From contig JADLBQ010000049.1 in the NCBI GenBank assembly GCA_020847635.1, forward strand, positions 1 through 64,000: a stretch of 64,000 bases of DNA. Direction: 5' to 3'. How positions within the stretch are numbered: position 1 is the stretch's first letter; each line of letters begins with the position of its first letter. Positions 53,124-62,019 of this stretch are shown in pieces. A model generated the notes under the pieces. The model had not been told where the DNA came from and did not search any database. It was given only the letters and a program-made list of their open reading frames with translations. This DNA comes from Bacteroidia bacterium (lineage in GTDB: Bacteria; Bacteroidota; Bacteroidia; AKYH767-A; OLB10). The translations under genes and the position numbers were made by a program.

Positions 53124-54902
53124 TCACTCATTAATTCCGTTACCATATATTTTGTCAACATAGGACTTGAAATTTTCAAGAATAATTTTTCTTTTCAGGC
53201 TGAGCTTTGGAGTCATTTCACCATTTTCAATACTAAAATCTCTCGGCAGGAGCTCAAATTTTTTAATGGTTTCAAAATGACCCAGTGTTTTGTTAACAAG
53301 TTCAACTTCCTCCCTGATGCGGTTGCGAACATCTTTACTATTTGCAATTTCTTCATTAGAAGATAACGTAAGCCCTTCTTTTGCTGCCCAGTCTTTTAAG
53401 AATGAAAAAGCAGGAACAATTAATGCGGAAGCAAATTTTCGATTCTCACCAATAACCATAATTTGTTCAATAAAGCGCGATTCTTTCAGCCTGTTTTCAA
53501 TCATCTGAGGAACAATATATTTTCCACCCGATGTTTTGAAAATTTCTTTTTTACGGTCAGTAATCTTCAAAAAGCGGTTGTCAATAAATTCACCAATATC
53601 TCCAGTATGAAGCCATCCCTGAGCATCAATAACTGCATGTGTTTGCTGCTCATCCTTGTAATATCCGAGCATCACATTGGGTCCTTTACATAGAATTTCA
53701 CCATCGTCTGCAATTTTAACCTGAACACCGTCAATTACAGGTCCTACGGTTCCGAAATAAATGGAGTTGGGTTGAAAATTATTAACGGCAATTACCGGTG
53801 AGGTTTCAGTAAGGCCATAACCTTCGAGTACCGGAATTCGTGCAGCATGAAAGACTCTGGCCAAACGGGGTTGCAGTGCAGCACCTCCCGAAGCAATTGC
53901 AACAATATTACCACCCAATGCTTCCCTCCATTTTTGGAAAACCAGTGCATTGGCAACTTTCAGCTGCATCTCGTACCACCAGCCGTTTACACCATTGAGT
54001 TCGTAACGTAAACCCAAATTCAATGACCAGAAGAACAATGCTTTCTTCAGCCCGCTTAACTCACTTCCCGTACTGACAATCTTCTCATACACTTTCTCTA
54101 GAAGCCTTGGTACAGTTACAAAAATCATGGGTTTGACCTCTTTCAGATTCTCTCCGATTGATTCAATACTTTCTGCATAATACACGGAAATTCCGTAATA
54201 CCTGTACAGGTACGAAAGCATTCTTTCATAAACGTGATTCAGTGGCAGAAAGCTTAATGCTTTCCAGGAATAGTGGAATGGACAGAGCTTTTCGGTTGCC
54301 TTACAATTACTCAGTAGGTTATGGTGTGATAACATCACCCCTTTTGGGAAACCGGTTGTTCCTGAAGTATAGATCAAAGTAGCCATGTCATCTGGCAAAA
54401 TACTGTCTCGGATTGCATTGACTTTATCCGTCATTTGATTCTTTTGACCCAGGTTGGTTATCTCTGACCAATGAGGATACTTACCGGTTTGGTCAAAAGT
54501 GAAGACACCCTTAAAGTCTTTGAGTTCATGTAAAATAGAATACACTTTTTCATATAACTCTGCTGAAGAGACAAAAACCACTTTTACTTCGGCATGCTGT
54601 AAAATATATTTCAGGTCATTCACGGAAATTGTCGGATAGATCGGAACGGAGATAATTCCGGTCTGCAGGGTACCCTGGTCTATAAAGTTCCATTCTGGTC
54701 TGTTGTTTGAAATCAATCCGACCTTATCACCTTTATTTAAGCCCGAAGCCAGCAGTCCATAACTAACAAGATCTGAATATTCTTTTACTTTCTGTGAGCT
54801 GTATTTTATCCATCTTCCATTTTCTTTCATTGCCAGCGAATCTTCCTTAGGGAAAGAAGTCAGTTGTCGGTCTAGCAATTCAAATAGCCTGGTAGGTTCC
54901 AT
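53124..54902 (-). CDS. Long-chain acyl-CoA synthetase (AMP-binding)
   Basis: A 592-residue adenylate-forming enzyme that activates fatty acids with ATP and CoA. The ATP/AMP signature is LIYTSGTTGFPKGVMLSH near residue 180. Further motifs are VLEGYGLTETSPVIAVN near 370, GWLHTGDIGEFIDNRFLKITDRKKE near 435, and the hinge after it. Length and layout resemble the FadD15 type common in Bacteroidota and Actinobacteria. It has no signal peptide and stands alone; no beta-oxidation genes are beside it. Confidence 0.92.
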   Translation of the reverse strand: MEPTRLFELLDRQLTSFPKEDSLAMKENGRWIKYSSQKVKEYSDLVSYGLLASGLNKGDKVGLISNNRPEWNFIDQGTLQTGIISVPIYPTISVNDLKYILQHAEVKVVFVSSAELYEKVYSILHELKDFKGVFTFDQTGKYPHWSEITNLGQKNQMTDKVNAIRDSILPDDMATLIYTSGTTGFPKGVMLSHHNLLSNCKATEKLCPFHYSWKALSFLPLNHVYERMLSYLYRYYGISVYYAESIESIGENLKEVKPMIFVTVPRLLEKVYEKIVSTGSELSGLKKALFFWSLNLGLRYELNGVNGWWYEMQLKVANALVFQKWREALGGNIVAIASGGAALQPRLARVFHAARIPVLEGYGLTETSPVIAVNNFQPNSIYFGTVGPVIDGVQVKIADDGEILCKGPNVMLGYYKDEQQTHAVIDAQGWLHTGDIGEFIDNRFLKITDRKKEIFKTSGGKYIVPQMIENRLKESRFIEQIMVIGENRKFASALIVPAFSFLKDWAAKEGLTLSSNEEIANSKDVRNRIREEVELVNKTLGHFETIKKFELLPRDFSIENGEMTPKLSLKRKIILENFKSYVDKIYGNGINE

Positions 54903-55002
54903 TTTTCAGATTAATCAGGAACAAAAGAATGAAATAAAATGTTTATTTAGCCAGTTCGATTCTGCGAAGTGGTAATTCTATCTGACTGGTTAAATTAGCT
55001 GC

Positions 55003-56019
55003 ATGAATTTTAATACTGAATTTACCACTCTTACCAACGTCAGGTTTCCGGTGATTATGGCTCCGATGTTTCTGGTATCAAATCGTGAAATGATTCAATC
55101 TGCCATCCGGAATGGAATCATGGGTGTTTTTCCCAGTCTGAATTTCAGGGAAAACAATGCACTCGAAGGGGTGCTTCAATCGTTGAATGCCTATCTCAAA
55201 CAGCAACACGAAACAACTGGTGGCAGTTATGGAGTAAACCTGATTGTTCAACGGAGTAACCCATTGTATGCAGGCCATCTGAAATTATGTGTTACGCATA
55301 AAGTCCCGTTTTATATTACATCATTAGGAAATCCATCGGAAGTGATCAAGGCTGCTCATGATTATGGAGCTAAAGTGTTTTGTGATGTAACCAATCTCTT
55401 TCATGCTGAAAAGGTTGTCAGATCGGGATGTGACGGTATTATTGCCGTAGGTCAGGGAGCAGGCGGACATGGCGGCCCGTTTCCATTGCAGTTATTAATT
55501 CCTGCATTAAAAAAACGATTCCCCCAAATACCGGTTGTAGCAGCTGGCGGAATAGCAACCGGGGCTGGAGTAATCTCCTCGATGGCATTAGGAGCTTCGG
55601 CAGTGAGTATCGGGACCCGGTTTATTGCTACACATGAGGCTAAAGTTAGCAATGAATATAAGAATGCTGTTGTGAATGCTGGTATGGATGATATTGTAAT
55701 GACCGAACGCATATCGGGTACACCCTGTGCGGTTATCAATACGCCTTTCGTACAAAAAATCGGACTGCAGCAGAATTTTATTGAACGCTGGATGAATAAT
55801 AATCCAAGGGTTAAAAGAAAATTTAAAATGATGGTTCAGAAGCGTGGGAATACATTGCATGAAAAGGCAATCCGACCGGGTAACTATAAAAACATCTGGT
55901 GTGCAGGTCAGTCGGTAGAATTAATAGACAACATCCTTAGTTGTGATGAGGTGTTGTACAGGATTAAAAATGAAATGCAACAATCAATGGGCAAGCTGTG
56001 TGAAAAAGTAAAATCCTGA
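55003..56019 (+). CDS. Nitronate monooxygenase (2-nitropropane dioxygenase family)
   Basis: A 338-residue TIM-barrel flavoprotein that oxidises nitronates such as propionate 3-nitronate. It opens with TNVRFPVIMAPMFLVSNREM, has the VGQGAGGHGGPFP loop with the family His, and the FMN phosphate site VVAAGGIATGAGVISSMALGASAVSIGTRF. The substrate could instead be another enolate-like compound, since this family is broad. Its end is 7 bases from the end of convergent ispH. Confidence 0.88.
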   Translation: MNFNTEFTTLTNVRFPVIMAPMFLVSNREMIQSAIRNGIMGVFPSLNFRENNALEGVLQSLNAYLKQQHETTGGSYGVNLIVQRSNPLYAGHLKLCVTHKVPFYITSLGNPSEVIKAAHDYGAKVFCDVTNLFHAEKVVRSGCDGIIAVGQGAGGHGGPFPLQLLIPALKKRFPQIPVVAAGGIATGAGVISSMALGASAVSIGTRFIATHEAKVSNEYKNAVVNAGMDDIVMTERISGTPCAVINTPFVQKIGLQQNFIERWMNNNPRVKRKFKMMVQKRGNTLHEKAIRPGNYKNIWCAGQSVELIDNILSCDEVLYRIKNEMQQSMGKLCEKVKS

Positions 56020-56026
56020 TACGATT

Positions 56027-56920
56027 TTAGGATACTTCTGCTTTTAACAGGCGGAGCTGGGTGGCTATTTCCTCCATCAGCCACATGGGTGTAGAGGTAG
56101 CACCACAGATACCAACTGTTTCAGCTTCCAGGAACCATTCAGGATTTACTTCCTCCAGATTTGAAACAAAATAGCTTCGTGGATTCGTTTCTTTACAAAC
56201 GCCAAAGAGTGCTTTACCGTTTGAGCTTTTCTTACCACTGACAAAAACAATCACGTCCTGGGCAGTTGCAAACTTTCTCAGATGGGGTTCACGGTTTGAA
56301 ACCTGCCTGCAGAGTGTATCATTTGCTACCAAATCACCTTCTTCAAGGCTCCCTTTAAACTGAAGAATTCGTTTTTCAATCATCCGTTGCATTTTAAAAA
56401 ATCCCGATGTGCTTTTAGTGGTTTGAGAAAAAAGATGTATCGGTTTAGCATAATCGAGCGCATCCAGGTCGTCTTCGTTCATTACTACAATTGCTTTACC
56501 GTTAGTCTGGCCAACCAGGCCATTGACTTCAGCATGTCCTTCCTGACCATAGATAACAACCTGAACCTGGCCATGATGCTCTTCGTTTTCAAAACTGCTT
56601 TTAACCCGGTTCTGAAGTTTTAACACTACCGGACAGGATGCATCAATCAACTCAATGTTATTACAAGTTGCAACCTGATAGGTTGAAGGAGGTTCGCCAT
56701 GAGCACGGATGAGGAGCTTACAGTTATAAAGCCGTTTAAGATCCTCATGATTTATGATAATAAGACCTTTAGACTTAAGCCTCTCAATTTCCATGTTATT
56801 ATGAACAATATCAACGAGGCAGTACAAACTCCCGGTTTGATCAAGTTCATACTCAGCCATTTCGATGGCATAAGTAACACCAAAGCAGAATCCAGAACCA
56901 CGATCAACTGTAACTTTCAT
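56027..56920 (-). CDS. ispH: 4-hydroxy-3-methylbut-2-enyl diphosphate reductase
   Basis: The last enzyme of the MEP isoprenoid pathway; it yields IPP and DMAPP using a [4Fe-4S] cluster. The three cluster cysteines are recognisable: GSGFCFGVTYAIE near residue 12, ASCPVVLKLQNRV near 95, and NDTLCRQVSNREPHL near 205. The conserved ICGATSTPMWLMEE region is at the C-terminus. At 297 residues it is full length. A TACCTTTG box lies only 4 bases upstream of the ATG, so the message may be nearly leaderless. Confidence 0.95.
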   Translation of the reverse strand: MKVTVDRGSGFCFGVTYAIEMAEYELDQTGSLYCLVDIVHNNMEIERLKSKGLIIINHEDLKRLYNCKLLIRAHGEPPSTYQVATCNNIELIDASCPVVLKLQNRVKSSFENEEHHGQVQVVIYGQEGHAEVNGLVGQTNGKAIVVMNEDDLDALDYAKPIHLFSQTTKSTSGFFKMQRMIEKRILQFKGSLEEGDLVANDTLCRQVSNREPHLRKFATAQDVIVFVSGKKSSNGKALFGVCKETNPRSYFVSNLEEVNPEWFLEAETVGICGATSTPMWLMEEIATQLRLLKAEVS

Positions 56921-56924
56921 TCTG

Positions 56925-56932
56925 CAAAGGTA
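56925..56932 (-). promoter_or_regulatory. -7 box close to the ispH start codon
   Basis: Minus-strand TACCTTTG, an exact TAnnTTTG match, ending 4 bases before the ispH ATG. With the usual 5-7 base spacing, transcription would begin at or next to the start codon. No TTTG at the standard -33 position is seen, so it could be chance. Confidence 0.38.
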
Positions 56933-57017
56933 AGGTATCTCCCACCCAGGTTAAATTTTGTTTTGGTAATTATTCACTTTGGTTTTTTCCTTTTCTTGCG
57001 GAACTTCTGAAACAGGT

Positions 57018-57944
57018 ATGAATCAGGCAATAACTACTGAACAATGGTTTTACTTTATAAGCTTTTTGTCACTAATGCTTATTCTGGACTTATTTGTGTT
57101 TAACCGTAAAGCTCATACGGTTTCATACAAGGAATCCTTTCTGTGGGTTTCAATATGGGTTTTACTGGCAGTAGGGTTTGCATTTTATGTATCCTATGAA
57201 TTTGGGAAGGAAGCCAGTAATCAGTTTATAGCAGCTTATGTTGTTGAACTTACGCTGAGTGTTGATAACCTGTTTGCTTTTATTTTAATTTTCACCTACT
57301 TTAATGTGCCGTCAAAATACCATCATAAAATCCTGTTTTATGGAATTGTGGGTGCATTAGTCTTGCGGTTGGGATTTATCATTGCAGGTGTGGCATTGCT
57401 TGAAAAAATTCACTGGATGATTTATATTTTCGGAGGGATTCTTTTTGTAAGTGGCATTAAAATGCTGAAACAGGAGAATAAAACCATAAACCCCGACCGG
57501 AATATTGTAATTCGGTTTGTCAGAAAAACCATTCCTGTTCTTAACAGGTATGAAGAAGATAAATTCTTTGTTAAAGAAAACGGAAGATGGGCAGCTACCT
57601 TGCTGTTTGTAGTCCTGCTTATGATTGAACTCACAGATGTCATTTTTGCTGTTGACAGCGTTCCGGCAGTCTTATCCATATCAAAAAATACGTTTATTGT
57701 TTTTACTTCTAATGCATTTGCCATTTTAGGACTCCGGTCTCTTTACTTTGCTCTGGCCGGGCTTATCAGTTTATTTAGGTTTTTGCACTATGGGCTTTCA
57801 GTCATTCTGATTTTTGTCGGATTAAAGATGGTCTTGTCCGAGTTTTATGAGATTAGCAGTGTAACCTCCCTTTATGTTGTTCTGTCAATACTGTGTTTAA
57901 GCATATTATTTTCTGTAATGATTCCAAAAAAACAAAGCAACTGA
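57018..57944 (+). CDS. TerC-family integral membrane protein (Alx type)
   Basis: A 308-residue inner-membrane protein. I start it at the ATG at 57018; the track start is a TTG. There are eight or nine hydrophobic helices. The TerC signature is visible: LTLSVDNLFAFILIFTYFNVPSKYHHK near residue 80 and LMIELTDVIFAVDSVPAVLSIS near 200, with the conserved acidic Asp/Asn pair in each. Members are linked to tellurite resistance or, for Alx/MeeY/MeeF, to manganese export. It is 7 bases before the universal stress gene, so they are cotranscribed. Confidence 0.92.
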   Translation: MNQAITTEQWFYFISFLSLMLILDLFVFNRKAHTVSYKESFLWVSIWVLLAVGFAFYVSYEFGKEASNQFIAAYVVELTLSVDNLFAFILIFTYFNVPSKYHHKILFYGIVGALVLRLGFIIAGVALLEKIHWMIYIFGGILFVSGIKMLKQENKTINPDRNIVIRFVRKTIPVLNRYEEDKFFVKENGRWAATLLFVVLLMIELTDVIFAVDSVPAVLSISKNTFIVFTSNAFAILGLRSLYFALAGLISLFRFLHYGLSVILIFVGLKMVLSEFYEISSVTSLYVVLSILCLSILFSVMIPKKQSN

Positions 57945-57951
57945 TTGCCTT

Positions 57952-58773
57952 ATGAAAATAATTGTAACAACCGATTATTCAGGAAACTCAAAATCCGGCA
58001 TCCGGATGGCCGTAAGCTTGGCTTCCCAACTTCAGGCTGATCTTCACTTTCTGAATATTGCCTATATCCCCGGCAGGGCTGGTGAGTCAGCTCAGCAGTA
58101 TCAGAAGCGGCTCAGAAAGGAGATTGCTGAAAAAAAAACAGAGCTTACTTCTTTTATAAGACCTTTTATAAAGGGAATTGTGAACAAAAAGAAGATTGTT
58201 TACCAGGTCGAACATTCATTCATTCCGGAAACGGGAATTGTCAATTATCAAAAGAAAATAAAAGCAGACTTGATTTGTATCTCAACCCGCGGAGCCGGGA
58301 GAATGCCCAAACTTTTCGGAACGACTGCAGGTAATCTCATTACTTATTTAACAACGCCTTTGCTGGTTGTACCTTCAGGCTATTCAGTAAAACCGGTAAC
58401 TACTATCGTATGTTTCAATGATCTTGAAAACCCGGTTAATGAACTGAACCAGCTTGCTCATTTTAGTGACCTGTTGACAGCCCGGCTTAAACTCGTGTAT
58501 TTTGCCAAATCATCACAGATCACGGAAATCTCTGAAAACATAAAAAGGAAGCTAAAAAGAGCCGGTCTCACCACCAGCTATGAAGTGTTAAAACGCGGCA
58601 GAGGCTCAATTGTCAGCAATTTATTAAAGTATTCAGAAAATAAAAAACCTTCTTTAATTGTGCTGTTTTCAAGACAACGCAAGTCTTTTATACAACGGCT
58701 GTTTAATTCCAGCCGGACTATGGAATTGGCTTTTCATACCCGGTATCCATTGTTGGTATTCCATAAAAAATAG
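57952..58773 (+). CDS. Universal stress protein, tandem UspA domains
   Basis: A 273-residue cytoplasmic protein made of two Usp domains. The first (1-~145) starts MKIIVTTDYSGNSKSGIRMAVSLA and has the ATP-binding loop STRGAGRMPKLFGTTAGNLI. The second (~150-273) starts VTTIVCFNDLENPVNELNQLA and ends in a weaker loop (FSRQRKSFIQRLFNSSRTMEL). Such tandem Usp proteins are common in Bacteroidota. Its pairing with TerC suggests a shared stress role. Confidence 0.88.
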   Translation: MKIIVTTDYSGNSKSGIRMAVSLASQLQADLHFLNIAYIPGRAGESAQQYQKRLRKEIAEKKTELTSFIRPFIKGIVNKKKIVYQVEHSFIPETGIVNYQKKIKADLICISTRGAGRMPKLFGTTAGNLITYLTTPLLVVPSGYSVKPVTTIVCFNDLENPVNELNQLAHFSDLLTARLKLVYFAKSSQITEISENIKRKLKRAGLTTSYEVLKRGRGSIVSNLLKYSENKKPSLIVLFSRQRKSFIQRLFNSSRTMELAFHTRYPLLVFHKK

Positions 58774-58845
58774 CCTCAATAACTGTTTTTTCAAAAATGG
58801 GTTAACAGTAAGCTGAGATTATTGTTAATAAGAAAAACACAACAG

Positions 58846-59328
58846 ATGAGTCAGAATCATTCCATTTATGACATTAAAGTAAAAACAATTGATGATCAGG
58901 AAACAACCCTGGCAGCCTACAAAGGCAGAAAAATGCTGATCGTAAATGTTGCTTCCCGATGTGGCAATACTCCTCAGTACACAGATCTGGAAAAGTTATA
59001 TAAACTTCATGGTGATAAGGTAACTGTATTAGGATTCCCGGCAAATAACTTTCTGGGGCAGGAGCCCGGCAGCAATAAACAAATCAAAGAGTTTTGTACC
59101 CTCAAGTACGGAGTTACTTTCCCGATGTTCAGTAAAATTTCGGTGAAAGGGAAAGATCAGTCTCCCCTGTATCAATGGTTAACAGACCCAGTAAAAAATG
59201 GATGGAATGACAAACAACCTGATTGGAATTTTGCCAAATATCTGGTAGATGAAAACGGAAAACTGACCGATTTCTTTCCGGCAAAGACTCAACCAATGGA
59301 TGAGGTAATTCTCTTAAAGATTAGCTGA
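58846..59328 (+). CDS. Glutathione peroxidase-family peroxidase
   Basis: A 160-residue thiol peroxidase; I start it at the ATG at 58846, as the track start is a TTG. The active-site cysteine is in NVASRCGNTPQYTDL near residue 38 (Cys, not selenocysteine). The Gln of the catalytic tetrad is in FPANNFLGQEPGSN near 73, and the Trp is in PDWNFAKYLVDENG. Bacterial members usually use thioredoxin rather than glutathione. It stands alone between the Usp gene and rmuC. Confidence 0.92.
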   Translation: MSQNHSIYDIKVKTIDDQETTLAAYKGRKMLIVNVASRCGNTPQYTDLEKLYKLHGDKVTVLGFPANNFLGQEPGSNKQIKEFCTLKYGVTFPMFSKISVKGKDQSPLYQWLTDPVKNGWNDKQPDWNFAKYLVDENGKLTDFFPAKTQPMDEVILLKIS

Positions 59329-59454
59329 TTCCTTTAACATTCCCGGTTAAAAGGCCAAAAAGCTTAAAACACCTTTTGTAATTTTACAATCTCAACTGCA
59401 GTGTTTATTGAACCTGCAGGTTACTGATGATTAAAGAATAATCCGGTTTCAGTT

Positions 59455-60774
59455 ATGACTCTATTAATTTATATTTTGGTTGCCGTAACAGCTTCGCTGC
59501 TTACGCTTGTTTATTATTCAACGGTGAGTCGTTCCAAAAAAGCAGAACTCACCCACAGGCTGACACAGGCAGAGCATGACCGGGCCCTGGCGGAGCATGC
59601 AAGGGAATTTGCTGAACAACAGGTGTCAGAAACCCGGATGGAACTGAGGAATGAACGGGATGAAAAGGAACGAATGGGTAGGGAACTGGCTTCATTGCAA
59701 TCAACTTTAAACTATTCTAATGAAAAGCTGCAGCTTCAAAAGCAGGAACTTGAATCATTACATGAACGATTCTCCAAAGAGTTTGAAAACCTTGCAAACC
59801 GTATTCTTGAAGAAAAAACCGGGAAATTCACCGAACAAAACCGTGTAAACCTGGATTTGATCCTCAATCCGCTTAAAGAAAAAATTAAAGCATTTGAAGA
59901 CAAAGTCGAGCAGACTTATAAAGCAGAAGCTGCGGAGCGTAATTCATTGAAAGGAGAAATCAGGAACCTGGTTGATTTGAATAAAAAAATCAGTGATGAA
60001 GCCAATCAACTGGCAATAGCACTGAAAGGAGATAACAAACAGCAAGGCGACTGGGGCGAAATTGTGCTTGAACGGTTACTTGAACACTCAGGACTTGAAA
60101 AGGGACGGGAATACGAGCTTCAGTATGTTACCAATAACAGCAACGGTGATAAAATTAAACCCGATGCGGTGATTTTTCTGCCAGATAAAAAACACCTGAT
60201 AATTGATGCAAAAGTTTCACTAAAATCCTACCATGATTTTATTTCAGCAAATGAAGATCAGAATCGTGAATCTGCATTGAAAATGCACATTGCTTCGGTA
60301 AAAAATCATATTAAACTGTTAAGTGAAAAATACTATCAGACAGCAAGAGAACTCAACTCACCTGATTTTATTCTGATGTTTATCCCGACCGAATCATCTT
60401 TCAGCTCTGCTTTAAAAGCAGATGAAGAAATATTCAGCTATGCCTGGGACCGGAAGATAGTCGTAGTAAGTCCAACCACCTTACTTGCAACATTGCGAAC
60501 CATAGCCTCAATCTGGAAGCAGGAAAGACAAACACGCAATGCATTACTGATTGCTGAAGAAGGAGGAAAGATGTATGATAAACTGGTAGGATTTATGGAG
60601 GATCTGATTAAGGTAGGAAGAAAGATCAATGATTCAAAAGATGAATACACTTCAGCAATGAATAAATTGTTTGAAGGAAGCGGTAACCTGATTAAAAGAG
60701 CAGAAAAAATGAAAGAGCTGGGAGCTAAAGTATCCAAGTCAATTTCTCAACAACTAATTGAAAGGGCTGAATGA
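59455..60774 (+). CDS. rmuC: DNA recombination protein RmuC
   Basis: A 439-residue protein with an N-terminal transmembrane helix (LLIYILVAVTASLLTLVYYS), a long coiled coil (about 30-165, LTQAEHDRALAEHAREFAEQQ), and the RmuC nuclease-like domain from about 190, with QQGDWGEIVLERLLEHSGL, KPDAVIFLPDKKHLIIDAKVSL and FIPTESSFSSAL. RmuC limits inversions and rearrangements between inverted repeats. Its stop overlaps the next ATG (ATGA), so the two are cotranslated. Confidence 0.93.
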   Translation: MTLLIYILVAVTASLLTLVYYSTVSRSKKAELTHRLTQAEHDRALAEHAREFAEQQVSETRMELRNERDEKERMGRELASLQSTLNYSNEKLQLQKQELESLHERFSKEFENLANRILEEKTGKFTEQNRVNLDLILNPLKEKIKAFEDKVEQTYKAEAAERNSLKGEIRNLVDLNKKISDEANQLAIALKGDNKQQGDWGEIVLERLLEHSGLEKGREYELQYVTNNSNGDKIKPDAVIFLPDKKHLIIDAKVSLKSYHDFISANEDQNRESALKMHIASVKNHIKLLSEKYYQTARELNSPDFILMFIPTESSFSSALKADEEIFSYAWDRKIVVVSPTTLLATLRTIASIWKQERQTRNALLIAEEGGKMYDKLVGFMEDLIKVGRKINDSKDEYTSAMNKLFEGSGNLIKRAEKMKELGAKVSKSISQQLIERAE

Positions 60775-62009
60775 GAATCCTAACGGTTGCAATGGTACTG
60801 TTTTTAGCAGCTTGCAAAGGTCCGGCAAAAATCTCTGATTTGAATTTTTCTAACCAGTATTCAGTGACCGGATTACAGCCGGCTGCTTCTGTTTATCATG
60901 ACCAGGATCAAAGTTCATTGCTACAGGTCTCGGTTGATCGTAATGAGTTATTGTATAAAAAGGAAAATGATTCTCTTACTTATTGTCGTGTGAAAATTGC
61001 ATATAGGTTATATTCCTCAGTTAAAAGCCCTGTCATCTTAGACAGTAGTTCGGTGATTATTAGTGATGGAAATCAAGGGTCAGCCAATCCGATTTTTGCA
61101 ACATTGCAGATGAAAACGGTGCTTTTGCAGGAATATGCCTGTCTGGTGATCGTGACTGACCTGAATCGGCAGCTTGTTGCCAGAATCTGGTTGTGGTTTG
61201 ATAAAAGCAAAGCTCAATCAAGGGAGTTCTATCAGCTGATTGATTTTCCGTCCGGAAGAATCAAAACAACGCCTTTTCTGAATGAAACAGATACTGTTAC
61301 CGTTAACTTCAAAGGGCAGGGAGGTCAGGCTTTCATCAGGTGTTATCTCCGGGATTTTCCGATAGCATCACCTCCGTTTGCTGAAAAAATACCGGTTCAG
61401 TTTAATTATGCAGCAGACAGCATTTATAAAATTGATTTCTATCCGGGAGTTCAGCTTAACTTTCCGCGGAATGGATTTTACCATATTCAGTTTGATACGC
61501 TGAAAAAAGCCGGATTGACCTTATTCCGTTTTGATGAAGACTATCCCCATTTAACAAATGCCGGCCAGTTAATTGAAGTACTGAGGTACATTACAAATAA
61601 GAATGAGTATGATAAAATGAAGTTGGCCATTGACAAGAAACGGGCTGTTGACTTGTTCTGGATTGAATTAAGCGGAAGTACAGAACGTGCCCGTACACTG
61701 ATTAAAAAATATTATTCACGAGTAGAACGGGCCAATAGTTTGTTCAGTACGCACCAGCAAGGATGGAAAACAGACCGTGGAATGATTTATCTGATTTTTG
61801 GGAAGCCGGCTTCAGTTTATGTTTATGAAGACATGGAAGAATGGAGCTATGGTTCATACGGTTATTCGGGCACATTGTCTTTTGTATTTGAAAAGATTGC
61901 AAATCCGTTTTCTGACAGTGATTATATTCTTAGAAGGAATCCATTTTATGAACAGCCCTGGTACAGGGCAGTTAGCCGGTGGCGCGAAGGAGTTGCTGAA
62001 AACGACTAA
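60771..62009 (+). CDS. GWxTD-domain lipoprotein
   Basis: A 412-residue lipoprotein with lipobox LAAC (MRILTVAMVLFLAACKGPAK). The GWxTD domain, common in Bacteroidota and Acidobacteria and of unknown function, is in the C-terminal quarter: QQGWKTDRGMIYLIFGKPASVYVYEDMEEWSYG near residue 325. The centre is beta-rich. The partner is unknown. Overlap with rmuC by 4 bases is notable since RmuC acts on DNA while this protein should sit in the envelope. Confidence 0.85.
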   Translation: MRILTVAMVLFLAACKGPAKISDLNFSNQYSVTGLQPAASVYHDQDQSSLLQVSVDRNELLYKKENDSLTYCRVKIAYRLYSSVKSPVILDSSSVIISDGNQGSANPIFATLQMKTVLLQEYACLVIVTDLNRQLVARIWLWFDKSKAQSREFYQLIDFPSGRIKTTPFLNETDTVTVNFKGQGGQAFIRCYLRDFPIASPPFAEKIPVQFNYAADSIYKIDFYPGVQLNFPRNGFYHIQFDTLKKAGLTLFRFDEDYPHLTNAGQLIEVLRYITNKNEYDKMKLAIDKKRAVDLFWIELSGSTERARTLIKKYYSRVERANSLFSTHQQGWKTDRGMIYLIFGKPASVYVYEDMEEWSYGSYGYSGTLSFVFEKIANPFSDSDYILRRNPFYEQPWYRAVSRWREGVAEND

Positions 62010-62019
62010 CAGGATTAGT

